Assembly: GCF_900104965.1 (NCBI RefSeq)
Contig: NZ_LT629757.1
Coordinates: forward strand, 1,364,001 to 1,428,000
Direction: 5' to 3'
DNA from: Nocardioides scoriae
Lineage (GTDB): Bacteria > Actinomycetota > Actinomycetes > Propionibacteriales > Nocardioidaceae
Length of the DNA stretch: 64,000 nt
Shown one piece after another: positions 9,351 through 17,534 of this stretch. The notes under the pieces are model-generated. The model ran no database searches, had not been told where the DNA came from, and saw only the letters and a program-made list of their open reading frames with translations. The position numbers and the translations under genes are program-made. Position 1 is the first letter of the stretch. Every line of letters starts with the position of its first letter.

Positions 9351-10645
9351 CCACCTCCTGGACCAGCTGGTCGGGGCTCAGCACCGCCCGGCCCGTGGAG
9401 TCACGCACGCCGCACCACCTCGACGACGTCGTCGCGGCGGTCGCCTCGGCGCGCGAGCGAGGCCTGCACCTGAAGATGCCCGGCTCGGGACACTCCTTCA
9501 GCGACGTGGCGGTGACCGACGGCGTGCTGCTGCACCCCGGCGGGCTGACCGGCATCGTCGCGGTCGACCGGGCCGCCCTGACCGTCACCGCCCTGGCCGG
9601 CACCCCGCTGCGCGAGCTCAACGCCGGGCTGGTGCGCCTGGGCCTGTCGCTGCACAACATGGGCGACGTCGAGGAGCAGACCCTGGCCGGCGCCATCTCC
9701 ACCGGCACCCACGGGACCGGCGGCACCCGCGGCTCGCTCAGCGCCCAGGTCGTCGGCCTCGAGCTGGTCACCGGCACCGGCGAGGTGCTCCACCTCGACC
9801 GCGACGAGCACCCCGACCTGCTCGCGGTCGCCCGCGTCGGACTCGGCGCCCTCGGGGTGCTCACCTCCGTGACCGTCGAGGTCGAGCCGCTGTTCACCCT
9901 GGAGGCCCACGAGGCCCCGTTGCGCTGGGACGAGGCGCTCGGCGGCTTCGACCAGCGGGCCGCCGAGCACCACCACGTCGAGATGTACTGGTTCCCCCAC
10001 ACCGACCGGCTGCTGTCCAAGGTCAACGACCGGGTCCTGGAGGACCCCGCACCGCTGTCCCGGTTCCGCGAGTGGTGGGACGACCAGTTCCTGTCCAACC
10101 GGGTCTTCTCGCTCACCAACCGCGTCGGCAACCGGGTCCCCCGGGCGATCCCCCGCATCAACGACCTCTCGGCCCGGGCCCTGGGCGAGCGCCGCTACAG
10201 CGACGTGCCCCACCGGGTGTTCACCACCCGGCGCACGGTCCGCTTCCGCGAGATGGAGTACGCCGTGCCGCGCGAGGCCGGCCTCGACGCGCTCCGCGAC
10301 GTGCGCCGCCTGGTGGAGCGCTCCGGCTGGCGCATCGGCTTCCCCGTGGAGTACCGCGTCACCCCCGCCGACGACGTCCCCCTCTCCCCCGCCCACGGCC
10401 GCGACACCGCCTGGATCGCCGTCCACGTCAACGCCGCCAGCGACCACACCGACTACTTCGCCGGCGTCGAGGCGGTGCTCCGCGCCCACGACGGCCGGCC
10501 CCACTGGGGCAAGCTGCACACCCGCACCGCGGCCGACCTCGCCCCGGCGTACGACCGCTGGGACGACGTCCTCGCCGCCCGCGACCGCCTCGACCCCGAC
10601 CGGCTGTTCGCCAACCCCTACCTCGACCGCGTCCTCGGCCCCTGA
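9347..10645 (+). CDS. FAD-linked sugar-lactone oxidase (D-arabinono-1,4-lactone oxidase family)
   Basis: 432-residue VAO/PCMH-type flavoprotein. The N-terminal FAD domain includes LKMPGSGHSFSDVAVTDGV, the region where a histidine can be covalently flavinylated, and TLAGAISTGTHGTGG around residue 120. The C-terminal ALO domain ends with HWGKLHTRTAADLAPAYDRW and the closing DRLFANPYLDRVLG. Family members oxidise aldonolactones or alditols (xylitol oxidase and L-gulono-lactone dehydrogenase are relatives), so the exact substrate is open. The GTG start overlaps the MFS stop (GTGA). Confidence 0.9.
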   Translation: MTTSWTSWSGLSTARPVESRTPHHLDDVVAAVASARERGLHLKMPGSGHSFSDVAVTDGVLLHPGGLTGIVAVDRAALTVTALAGTPLRELNAGLVRLGLSLHNMGDVEEQTLAGAISTGTHGTGGTRGSLSAQVVGLELVTGTGEVLHLDRDEHPDLLAVARVGLGALGVLTSVTVEVEPLFTLEAHEAPLRWDEALGGFDQRAAEHHHVEMYWFPHTDRLLSKVNDRVLEDPAPLSRFREWWDDQFLSNRVFSLTNRVGNRVPRAIPRINDLSARALGERRYSDVPHRVFTTRRTVRFREMEYAVPREAGLDALRDVRRLVERSGWRIGFPVEYRVTPADDVPLSPAHGRDTAWIAVHVNAASDHTDYFAGVEAVLRAHDGRPHWGKLHTRTAADLAPAYDRWDDVLAARDRLDPDRLFANPYLDRVLGP

Positions 10646-10697
10646 CCCCGGCCGGCCGCCGGCACGCCCGGAGACGGCCACGGAGGGCGCCGTCGCG

Positions 10698-11339
10698 TCA
10701 GACGCTGGCGGAGCCGCTGGGCAGCGGGGCGCGCCAGTTGCGGAGCAGGGCGAGCATGCGGAAGCCGAAGCACAGGGCGACGCCGGGGAAGGTGACGGCC
10801 CACTCGGGGGCGCCGAGGCCGGCGGCGACGACGGCCCAGGTGGCGCCGAGCAGGGCGGGGGTGGCGTACAGCTCGCTGGAGAAGATGACGGGCACGCGTC
10901 CGGCCAGGAGGTCGCGGGCGATGCCGCCGCCGATGCCGGTGACCATGCCCATGAGGGCGGCGGGCACGGGGCCGAGCCCGAAGTCCAGGGCCTTGAGGGC
11001 ACCGGTGACGCAGAACAGGCCGAGCCCGGCCGCGTCGAAGACGGTGGTGACGCGCTCGAGGCGGCCCAGCATGGGGTGGAAGACGAAGGTGAGCAGGCCT
11101 GCGGCGACGGGGACCAGCAGGTAGCGCCAGTCGGCGAGCGCGGCGGGCGGGGTGGCGTCGATGAGGACGTCGCGCAGGAAGCCGCCGCCGAGACCGGTGG
11201 TGCCGGCCAGGACCAGCACGCCGAAGATGTCGAGCTGCTTGCGGACCGCGACCAGGCCGCCGGAGATGGCGAACACGAAGATGCCGCTCAGGTCGAGGAC
11301 CAGGAGCAGCGTGCTCGGCCCGCCGGTCGGATCGCCCAT
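10698..11339 (-). CDS. TRIC-type cation channel family membrane protein
   Basis: 213-residue seven-helix membrane protein of the TRIC/UPF0126 family. Two pseudo-repeats carry the signature glycine motifs, GTTGLGGGFLRDVLIDATPP near residue 47 and TGIGGGIARDLLAGRVPVIF near 132. Prokaryotic TRIC proteins form trimeric monovalent-cation channels; physiological roles in bacteria are poorly known. ATG 11339 (MGDPTGGPSTLLLVLDLSGI) starts right before the first helix; the frame extends to 11405 but adds no helix. It is convergent with the oxidase gene and divergent from sepH. Confidence 0.9.
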   Translation of the reverse strand: MGDPTGGPSTLLLVLDLSGIFVFAISGGLVAVRKQLDIFGVLVLAGTTGLGGGFLRDVLIDATPPAALADWRYLLVPVAAGLLTFVFHPMLGRLERVTTVFDAAGLGLFCVTGALKALDFGLGPVPAALMGMVTGIGGGIARDLLAGRVPVIFSSELYATPALLGATWAVVAAGLGAPEWAVTFPGVALCFGFRMLALLRNWRAPLPSGSASV

Positions 11340-11396
11340 GGGCCGACAGCCTAGGTAGGCTCGCCCCCCAGGTGGACACGAAGGGGCAGCGGACAC

Positions 11397-12554
11397 ATGC
11401 AGCACCTCACCCCGACGGGGCGCAGCGAGGACGGCTCACGGCTGATCCTGGTCAGCGACTCGGGTGAGGAGTACGCCGTCGACGTGGACGCCCGGTTGCG
11501 CGAGGTGCTGCGCGACCGACCAGCAGGTGCACCCTCCACCTCACGGGCCGCCCGCACCGGGCAGAAGCAGGAGAACACGATGGACAGCGCCCTGCGACCT
11601 CGCGACATCCAGGCGCGGATCCGGGCCGGCGAGTCCGCCGAGCAGGTGGCCCAGGCCGCCGGCACCCCGGTCGAGACGATCATGCCGTACGCCTCCCCCG
11701 TGCTCGCCGAGCGCGCCCACGTCGCCTACACCGCGCTCAAGGCCTCCGTGCGCCGCCCCGGCGGTCCGACCGGCGGCGCCCGGACCCTCGGCGAGGCGGT
11801 CGAGCAGTTCCTCGCCGAGCACCGCCTCCACGACGACGACGTCGAGTGGGACGCCTGGCGCCGGCCCGACGGCCGGTGGGCGCTGACCGCCGACGTCACC
11901 GTCGCGGGCCGCGACCGCCACGCCGAGCTCACCGCCGACCTGCCGGGCCGCTACGTGCTGGCCGAGAACGACGACGCCCGCCTGCTCACCGGCGAGCTCG
12001 TCGAGGACCGCGGCACCGGCGCCGTCGCCGCCGCCCCCCGGCGCCTCACCGCGCTGCGGCCGGGCGAGGACCTGCCGCTGGGCGACGACGCCATCGAGCT
12101 GGTCCGCGACCGCGAGGAGCCGTCGTCGACCGCCGAGGCCTTCGACCCCGGCGCCGACACCGCCGACGCCGACTGGATCGCCGACGGCGCCGCCCCCGTC
12201 GAGGAGCCGACCAGCGCACCCGCCCACGAGGACGGCCTCGACGACGCCGGCCACGACCACGCCGACGAGCGCGACCCCGACCTCGAGGACACCGTCGCCG
12301 TCCCCCGCACCGACGACGGGCCCCACGACGAGCAGCCGGAGGCCGACGACGAGCCCGTCGTCCCCGCCGCGGACCCGGAGGTCGTCGACGCGGAGCTGGA
12401 GGCCCGGTCCGGGCCCGAGCCCGACCAGGACGAGCTGGACCTGGGCGTCCCGCCCCAGTCGGCCGAGGAGAAGCAGCGCACGGCCCGCAGGAAGCGCGCG
12501 TCGGTGCCGTCGTGGGACGAGATCATGTTCGGCGGCGGCGGGTCCGACTCCTAG
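11397..12554 (+). CDS. sepH: septation protein SepH (DUF3071)
   Basis: 385-residue actinobacterial cell-division regulator. The N-terminal DUF3071 domain (residues 1-165: MQHLTPTGRSEDGSRLILV, then SALRPRDIQARIRAGESAEQ with a helix-turn-helix-like unit) is followed by a very acidic, low-complexity region of about 180 residues and the conserved C-terminal tail RASVPSWDEIMFGGG. In Streptomyces and Mycobacterium SepH binds FtsZ directly and stimulates its assembly; the tail is shared by the family. ATG 11397 is supported by family length and by the preceding GGGGCAGC. The gene is divergent from the TRIC channel. Confidence 0.93.
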   Translation: MQHLTPTGRSEDGSRLILVSDSGEEYAVDVDARLREVLRDRPAGAPSTSRAARTGQKQENTMDSALRPRDIQARIRAGESAEQVAQAAGTPVETIMPYASPVLAERAHVAYTALKASVRRPGGPTGGARTLGEAVEQFLAEHRLHDDDVEWDAWRRPDGRWALTADVTVAGRDRHAELTADLPGRYVLAENDDARLLTGELVEDRGTGAVAAAPRRLTALRPGEDLPLGDDAIELVRDREEPSSTAEAFDPGADTADADWIADGAAPVEEPTSAPAHEDGLDDAGHDHADERDPDLEDTVAVPRTDDGPHDEQPEADDEPVVPAADPEVVDAELEARSGPEPDQDELDLGVPPQSAEEKQRTARRKRASVPSWDEIMFGGGGSDS

Positions 12555-12577
12555 TCCCGAGCCCTCGCCCTTTGCCG

Positions 12578-12591
12578 TTACCTGACGGTAA
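12578..12591. promoter_or_regulatory. candidate operator: TTACC-N4-GGTAA inverted repeat
   Basis: The palindrome TTACCTGACGGTAA lies 61 bases upstream of the double-SDR gene, just after the sepH stop. Its size and symmetry are typical of TetR-family operators such as those controlling lipid genes, but no regulator gene is adjacent and no promoter elements could be placed confidently. Confidence 0.45.
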
Positions 12592-12605
12592 TCTCGGCCG
12601 ATCCC

Positions 12606-12631
12606 CGCAGGCACGATCCGCAGGCACGATC
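12606..12631 (+). repeat. tandem 13-base duplication in a 5' leader
   Basis: Two perfect head-to-tail copies of CGCAGGCACGATC (12606-12618 and 12619-12631) sit between the TTACC palindrome and the start codon at 12652. They could be a recent slippage duplication or a paired binding site. Confidence 0.75.
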
Positions 12632-12651
12632 CGAGAGAGTGGTGCACCCGC

Positions 12652-14661
12652 ATGGCCTACTTCGTCACCGGCGCGACCGGCTTCATCGGCCGCTACCTCG
12701 TCACCGAGCTGGTCGAGAACCGCGAGGGCACCATCTACGCGCTGTGCCGCGAGGGCTCCCGGGCACGGCTGCAGGCGCTGGTGGACCAGTGGGGCGAGGA
12801 CCGGGTGGTGCCGGTCGTCGGCGACCTCTCCGAGCCCGACCTCGGCGTCGACCCGCAGTGGATCGCCGAGCACCGCGGCGACGTCGACCACGTCTTCCAC
12901 CTCGCCGCCATCTACGACATGACCGCGAGCGACGAGCTCAACGAGCAGCTCAACGTCGGCGGCACCCGCAACGCGGTGGCGCTGGCCGAGCACCTGGGCG
13001 CCGGCTGCTTCCACCAGGTCTCCTCCGTCGCGGCGTCCGGCGACTTCGTCGGGGTCTTCGACGAGACCATGTTCGACGAGGGCCAGCGGCTGCCGTCGCC
13101 CTACCACCGCACCAAGTTCGAGTCCGAGCGGATCGTGCGCGAGGAGTGCGAGGTCCCGTGGCGGGTCTACCGGCCCGCGGTGGTCGTCGGCGACTCCGAG
13201 ACCGGGGCCATGGACAAGGTCGACGGGCCCTACTACTTCTTCCCGCTGCTCAAGCGGATGCGCGACGCCCTGCCCGGCTGGGTGCCGCTGGTGGGCGTCG
13301 ACCTCGGCGACACCAACGTGGTGCCGGTCGACTACGTCGCCAAGGCGATGGACCACCTCGCCCACGTGCCCGGCCACGACGGGGAGGCCTTCCACCTCGT
13401 CAACCCCGAGCCCATGAACACCGTCGGCCTGGTCAACACCTTCGCCGCGGCCGCCAACGCACCGCGGTTCGCGGTGCCGGTCGACCGCACCGTCACCGGC
13501 CTGCTGCCGACCCAGCTGCTCCCCCGGGCGCTGCGGCCCGCCGCGCTGCTCGGCCGGGCGCTGCACCTGCCGCCGGTGCAGCTGGCCCTGGCGCAGACCA
13601 TCGGGCGCCTCGGCATCCCGCCCGAGGTCCTCGGCCACGTGTCGTTCTCGTCGGTCTACGCCTCCCGCCGCACCGAGAGGGCGCTGGCCGGCTCCGGCAT
13701 CTCGGTGCCCGACCTCGACTCCTACGCCCCGGCGCTGTGGTCGTGGTGGGAGGAGAAGCTCGACGACTCGATCAAGGACGACGGCGCGGCCGTGCGGGCG
13801 CTGGCCAACAAGACCGTCGTCATCACCGGCGCCAGCTCCGGCATCGGCCTGGTCACCGCCGTCCAGGTCGCCAGGGCCGGCGGCGTGCCGGTCCTGGTCG
13901 CGCGCGGCCGCGAGAAGCTCGACGACACGGTGCGACTCATCCAGGCGCAGGGCGGCACGGCACACGCCTATCCCTGCGACCTGTCCGACCTCGACGCCAT
14001 CGACGCGCTCACCAAGCAGCTGCGCGAGGACTTCGACCACGTCGACTTCGTCGTCAACAACGCCGGCCGCTCGATCCGCCGGTCGCTGAAGCTGAGCGAG
14101 GACCGCTTCCACGACTTCGAGCGCACCATGCAGCTCAACTACTACGGCGCCATCCGGCTCGTCATGGGGCTGCTCCCGGCGATGCGCGAGCAGCAGTCGG
14201 GCCACATCGTCAACGTCTCCTCGATCGGCGTGCTGACCAGCCCGCCCCGGTTCTCGGCGTACGTCGCCTCCAAGGCCGCGCTCGACGCCTGGAGCAACGT
14301 GGTCTCCAGCGAGCTCGTGGGCGACGGGATCTCCTTCACCACGATCCACATGCCGCTCGTGCGCACGCCGATGATCGCGCCGACCAAGCTCTACGACCGG
14401 TTCCCGACCATCAGCCCCGGCCAGGCGGCCCGCAAGGTGATCACCGCGCTGGTCGACCGGCCCCACGAGATCAACACCAAGACCGGCAACCTGGGCGCGC
14501 TGGCCCACACGCTGGCGCCCAAGACGGCCTTCCGGATCCTGCACCTGGCCTACCAGGTCTTCCCCGACTCGACCGCCGCCAAGGCCGGCACCACCCCGGC
14601 CGGCAAGTCTGAGAGCGAGCAGCTGCTGCTGGCCCGGCTGCTGCAGGGCGTGCACTGGTAG
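12652..14661 (+). CDS. two-domain SDR, fatty acyl-CoA reductase-like
   Basis: 669-residue fusion of two short-chain dehydrogenase domains. The first (residues 1-370) is an extended SDR/male-sterility-type domain with VTGATGFIGRYLVTELVE and the catalytic YHRTK near residue 152; the second (about 384-640) is a classical SDR with VVITGASSGIGLVTAVQVAR and YVASK near 541. This architecture matches mycobacterial acyl-CoA reductase proteins of the Rv3391 (AcrA1/Fcr1) type, which reduce fatty acyl-CoA to alcohol for wax esters. The linker segment LDSYAPALWSWWEEKLDDSI is characteristic. Whether both steps occur here is inference. A palindrome and a tandem repeat lie in its leader. Confidence 0.85.
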   Translation: MAYFVTGATGFIGRYLVTELVENREGTIYALCREGSRARLQALVDQWGEDRVVPVVGDLSEPDLGVDPQWIAEHRGDVDHVFHLAAIYDMTASDELNEQLNVGGTRNAVALAEHLGAGCFHQVSSVAASGDFVGVFDETMFDEGQRLPSPYHRTKFESERIVREECEVPWRVYRPAVVVGDSETGAMDKVDGPYYFFPLLKRMRDALPGWVPLVGVDLGDTNVVPVDYVAKAMDHLAHVPGHDGEAFHLVNPEPMNTVGLVNTFAAAANAPRFAVPVDRTVTGLLPTQLLPRALRPAALLGRALHLPPVQLALAQTIGRLGIPPEVLGHVSFSSVYASRRTERALAGSGISVPDLDSYAPALWSWWEEKLDDSIKDDGAAVRALANKTVVITGASSGIGLVTAVQVARAGGVPVLVARGREKLDDTVRLIQAQGGTAHAYPCDLSDLDAIDALTKQLREDFDHVDFVVNNAGRSIRRSLKLSEDRFHDFERTMQLNYYGAIRLVMGLLPAMREQQSGHIVNVSSIGVLTSPPRFSAYVASKAALDAWSNVVSSELVGDGISFTTIHMPLVRTPMIAPTKLYDRFPTISPGQAARKVITALVDRPHEINTKTGNLGALAHTLAPKTAFRILHLAYQVFPDSTAAKAGTTPAGKSESEQLLLARLLQGVHW

Positions 14662-14664
14662 CCC

Positions 14665-15180
14665 GTGCAGGTCTTCCACATCGCCACCGCCGCCGACTGG
14701 GCGGCCGCCCGGCGCTCGGGCGCCTACACCACCTCGACGCGCGGCCGCACGCTGGAGCAGGAGGGGTTCCTGCACGCCTCGCGCCGCGAGCAGGTGCCCG
14801 GCACCTACCGGGCCTTCTACGCCGATGCCCGCGAGCCGCTGGTGCTGCTCACCATCGAGACCGACCGCCTCGACGTGCCGTGGCGCGAGGACGAGGTGGG
14901 CCAGGACCGGTTCCCCCACATCTACGGCCCGCTGTCGCCCGACGCGGTGGTGGCCGCGCAGCCGTTCGCGGCCGACGGCAGCCTGCCGTCGTTCACGCGG
15001 CTGTTCGTCGGCGAGATGCTGTGGCGGGTCGGGCTGGCGGTCGTCGCGATGCTGCTGGCCGGCCTCGGGGCGCAGCTCGCCGGGCTGAGCGGCACCGACG
15101 GCGCCCCGCTGGTGGGGGCGCTGGCCGGGCTGGCGCTCGGCGTCGTGGTGTTCGTCGTCGTGCTGCGCCGCCGGCGCTGA
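14665..15180 (+). CDS. DUF952 domain protein with C-terminal membrane segments
   Basis: 171 residues. The first about 112 form the DUF952 domain (MQVFHIATAADWAAARRSGA, EGFLHASRREQVPGTYRAFY, GQDRFPHIYGPLSPDAVVA), a fold related to mono-ADP-ribosyltransferase-like proteins but without known function. The rest adds two transmembrane helices (GLAVVAMLLAGLGAQLAG and GALAGLALGVVVFVVVL) and a basic RRRR tail; most DUF952 proteins are soluble, so this fusion is slightly unusual. The start is GTG 14665, three bases after the upstream stop. It converges with the methyltransferase gene. Confidence 0.85.
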   Translation: MQVFHIATAADWAAARRSGAYTTSTRGRTLEQEGFLHASRREQVPGTYRAFYADAREPLVLLTIETDRLDVPWREDEVGQDRFPHIYGPLSPDAVVAAQPFAADGSLPSFTRLFVGEMLWRVGLAVVAMLLAGLGAQLAGLSGTDGAPLVGALAGLALGVVVFVVVLRRRR

Positions 15181-15183
15181 GGC

Positions 15184-15951
15184 TCAGGCGCGGCGGGTGC
15201 CGCTGGCCATCACCCGCTGGACGCGGTCGAAGGTCGCCAGCACGCTGAGCGCCTCGTCCCGCAGCGCCTCCAGCGCCGGGTCGCCGCCGGGGTCGGTGCC
15301 GCGGGCCTCCTCCCACAGCGCCCGCTCCTGTGCCGCCCAGTCGTCGCACTCCTCGACCTCGACGTCCTCGAAGCCCGCGACCACGAGGCCGTCGGCGAGC
15401 CGGAGCCGGCGCATCGAGGCGGGCACCTGCTCGTCGGCGGCGTCGCGCGGCTCCCAGGCGGTGAGGACCAGGCGCCCGCCGGGGCGCAGCACCCGCGCCA
15501 CCTCGGCGTACGCCGCGTCGGGCCGCTCGGCGAACTGCACCGAGTCGAGGCAGATCACGGCGTCGACGCTGGCGTCCTCGAGCCCGGTGTCGGTCAGCGA
15601 GCCGACCCGGAAGGTCGCGTCGCGCTCCTGGCGGGCCGCCTCGGCCGTGGCCTGGCGCACCGCCTCGGCCGAGAAGTCGATCCCGAGCAGCCGGGCGCGG
15701 GTCCGCGAGGCCACCTCGAGGCCGTAGCCGCCCTGCCCGCAGGCCAGGTCGAGCAGCAGCTCGTCGGGCGCCAGCCAGAGCGCGCTGGTGACCGCGGCCA
15801 GGCCGTCGAGGGGCACCAGCCCGGTGACCGTGCGCGACAGCTCGGGGGACAGCCCGAGGTGGCGCTGCTCCAGGTCGTCGCGGGCGGTCGAGGCGTCGAG
15901 GTCGGCGTACCACCGGTCGAAGTCCTCCGCGGTGTACGCCGAGTCGCTCAT
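15184..15951 (-). CDS. class I SAM-dependent methyltransferase
   Basis: 255-residue Rossmann-fold methyltransferase of the Methyltransf_11 type. SAM-binding motif I is LLLDLACGQGGYGLEVA near residue 66-82, the acidic loop is LLGIDFSAEAV, and VDAVICLDSVQFAERPDA is the motif-IV region. The region EVARVLRPGGRLVLTAWEP is motif VI. The substrate is not inferable. ATG 15951 gives MSDSAYTAEDFDRWYADLD. It stops four bases from the convergent DUF952 gene and is preceded on the same strand by the sulfurtransferase. Confidence 0.88.
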   Translation of the reverse strand: MSDSAYTAEDFDRWYADLDASTARDDLEQRHLGLSPELSRTVTGLVPLDGLAAVTSALWLAPDELLLDLACGQGGYGLEVASRTRARLLGIDFSAEAVRQATAEAARQERDATFRVGSLTDTGLEDASVDAVICLDSVQFAERPDAAYAEVARVLRPGGRLVLTAWEPRDAADEQVPASMRRLRLADGLVVAGFEDVEVEECDDWAAQERALWEEARGTDPGGDPALEALRDEALSVLATFDRVQRVMASGTRRA

Positions 15952-15960
15952 GCCCGGAGC

Positions 15961-16824
15961 CTAGTGCTCCGCGACGCCCCCGGACGGCGTCGGCCCGGTG
16001 GCCACGGGCCGCGCGGGGTCGCGCACCCACTCGCTCCAGGAGCCGGGGTAGAGCGCGCCGTCGAGGCCGGCGACCGCCATCGCGAGCAGGTCGTGGGCCG
16101 CCGTGACCCCGCTGCCGCAGTACACGGCCGTCTCGCGGCCGCGCGCCGCGGCGTACACCTCGGCGAGCTCGGTGGGGCTGCGGAACCGGCCGTCGTCGGC
16201 CAGGTTGGCGCTGGTGGGGGCGTTGACCGCCCCGGGCACGTGGCCGGCCACGGGGTCGACCGGCTCGGTCTCGCCGGCGTAGCGGGGCGCCTCGCGGGCG
16301 TCGAGCAGCAGGCCGCGCGCCGCGACGTCGAGCACCTCCTCGGGCCCGACGGTCGGCACCGACCCCGGGCGGACCACGAGGTCGCCGGGCTCGGGAGCCC
16401 CGGCGCCCGTCGCGACCGGGTGCCCCGCGCCGACCCAGGCGCCCCAGCCACCGTCGAGGACCCGCACGGACCCGTGGCCGGCCCAGCGCAGCAGCCACCA
16501 GCAGCGGGCGGCTGCGCGCCCCTGCCAGTCGTCGTAGACCACGACCGGACGTCCCTCCCGCACCCCGGCGGCCCGGAGCGCGGCCTGCAGGTCGGCCGGG
16601 TCCGGCAGCGGGTGCCGACCGCCGTCGCCGGGCGGAGCGGCCAGCGCACCGTCCAGGTCGACGTACGCCGCGCCGGGCACGTGGCCGCGCTCGAACTCCG
16701 CCCCGCCGGGCGGCCCGCCCATCCGGTAGCGGACGTCGAGCAGGGTGGGCGCCGGCTCGTCCTCGAGCAGGCGGGCGAGCTCGTCGACGGCGATCAGCGG
16801 GTGCGGGGCGGCGGTCGGCTGCAT
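15961..16824 (-). CDS. sulfurtransferase (two rhodanese domains)
   Basis: 287-residue thiosulfate/3-mercaptopyruvate sulfurtransferase. The N-terminal inactive rhodanese domain carries TLLDVRYRMGG and RGHVPGAAYVDLDG; the C-terminal catalytic domain has GLLLDAREAPRYAGETEPVD, AGHVPGAVNAPTSANL and the active-site loop VYCGSGVTAAHDLLA with the nucleophilic cysteine. The enzyme moves sulfane sulfur to cyanide or thiols. ATG 16824 (MQPTAAPHPLIAVDEL) is chosen; the frame is open to 16953 but antisense to tdk. Divergent from tdk over 16 bases. Confidence 0.93.
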   Translation of the reverse strand: MQPTAAPHPLIAVDELARLLEDEPAPTLLDVRYRMGGPPGGAEFERGHVPGAAYVDLDGALAAPPGDGGRHPLPDPADLQAALRAAGVREGRPVVVYDDWQGRAAARCWWLLRWAGHGSVRVLDGGWGAWVGAGHPVATGAGAPEPGDLVVRPGSVPTVGPEEVLDVAARGLLLDAREAPRYAGETEPVDPVAGHVPGAVNAPTSANLADDGRFRSPTELAEVYAAARGRETAVYCGSGVTAAHDLLAMAVAGLDGALYPGSWSEWVRDPARPVATGPTPSGGVAEH

Positions 16825-16840
16825 GGCATGATCCTGCCCC

Positions 16841-17494
16841 GTGGCCGAACTACAGTTCTTCACCGGGACCATGGACTCGGGGAAGAGCACGCTGGCGTTG
16901 CAGACCAACCACAACCACGCCGCACGCGGTCGCCTGGGGCGGATCTTCACCACCCACGACCGCGCCGGGCAGGCGCTGATCTCCTCCCGGCTGGGCCTGA
17001 CCCACGACGCGCTCGAGGTCGAGGAGGACTTCGACTTCTGGCGCTACGTCGTCGACCAGCTGACCCGGGGGCAGCGCATCGACTACCTGGTGTGCGACGA
17101 GGTGCAGTTCTACTCCGGCCGCCAGGTCGAGGACCTGGCCAAGGTCGTCGACGAGCTGCAGATCGACGTGTTCGCCTTCGGCATCCTCAGCGACTTCCGC
17201 ACGCAGCTCTTCGAGGGCTCGCGCCGCATGGTCGAGCTCGCCGACCGGATGCACGTGCTCCAGGTCGAGGCGCTGTGCTGGTGCGGCAAGCGGGCCACCC
17301 ACAACGCCCGCTCGGTCGACGGCACCATGGTCGTCGAGGGCGAGCAGGTCGTGGTCGGCGACGTCGAGGACCAGTCGGCGCCGCCGGCCGAGGTCGTCTA
17401 CGAGGTGCTCTGCCGCGCCCACCACCGGCGCCGGATGACCGCCGCCCGCGCGCGTGCGATCTCGATGATCGCCGAGCCGCTCCCCTTCGCCTGA
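16841..17494 (+). CDS. tdk: thymidine kinase
   Basis: 217-residue type II thymidine kinase that phosphorylates thymidine with ATP in the salvage pathway. The P-loop is TGTMDSGKST at residues 8-17, the Walker-B-like DEVQF near 87 (YLVCDEVQFYSGRQVEDL), and the zinc site cysteines occur in ALCWCGKRATHNARS and VLCRAHHRRR. GTG 16841 puts the P-loop in its usual place near the N-terminus. The protein is slightly longer than E. coli Tdk. Confidence 0.95.
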   Translation: MAELQFFTGTMDSGKSTLALQTNHNHAARGRLGRIFTTHDRAGQALISSRLGLTHDALEVEEDFDFWRYVVDQLTRGQRIDYLVCDEVQFYSGRQVEDLAKVVDELQIDVFAFGILSDFRTQLFEGSRRMVELADRMHVLQVEALCWCGKRATHNARSVDGTMVVEGEQVVVGDVEDQSAPPAEVVYEVLCRAHHRRRMTAARARAISMIAEPLPFA

Positions 17495-17534
17495 GCCCCG
17501 ACGGGCGCCGGCAGAGGGGCCCGGCGGGGCCCCC

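Noticed and set aside
10646-10697. Terminator between the oxidase and TRIC genes
   Set aside because: Only weak six-base arms (GACGGC/GCCGTC) with a long loop; not strong enough to annotate.
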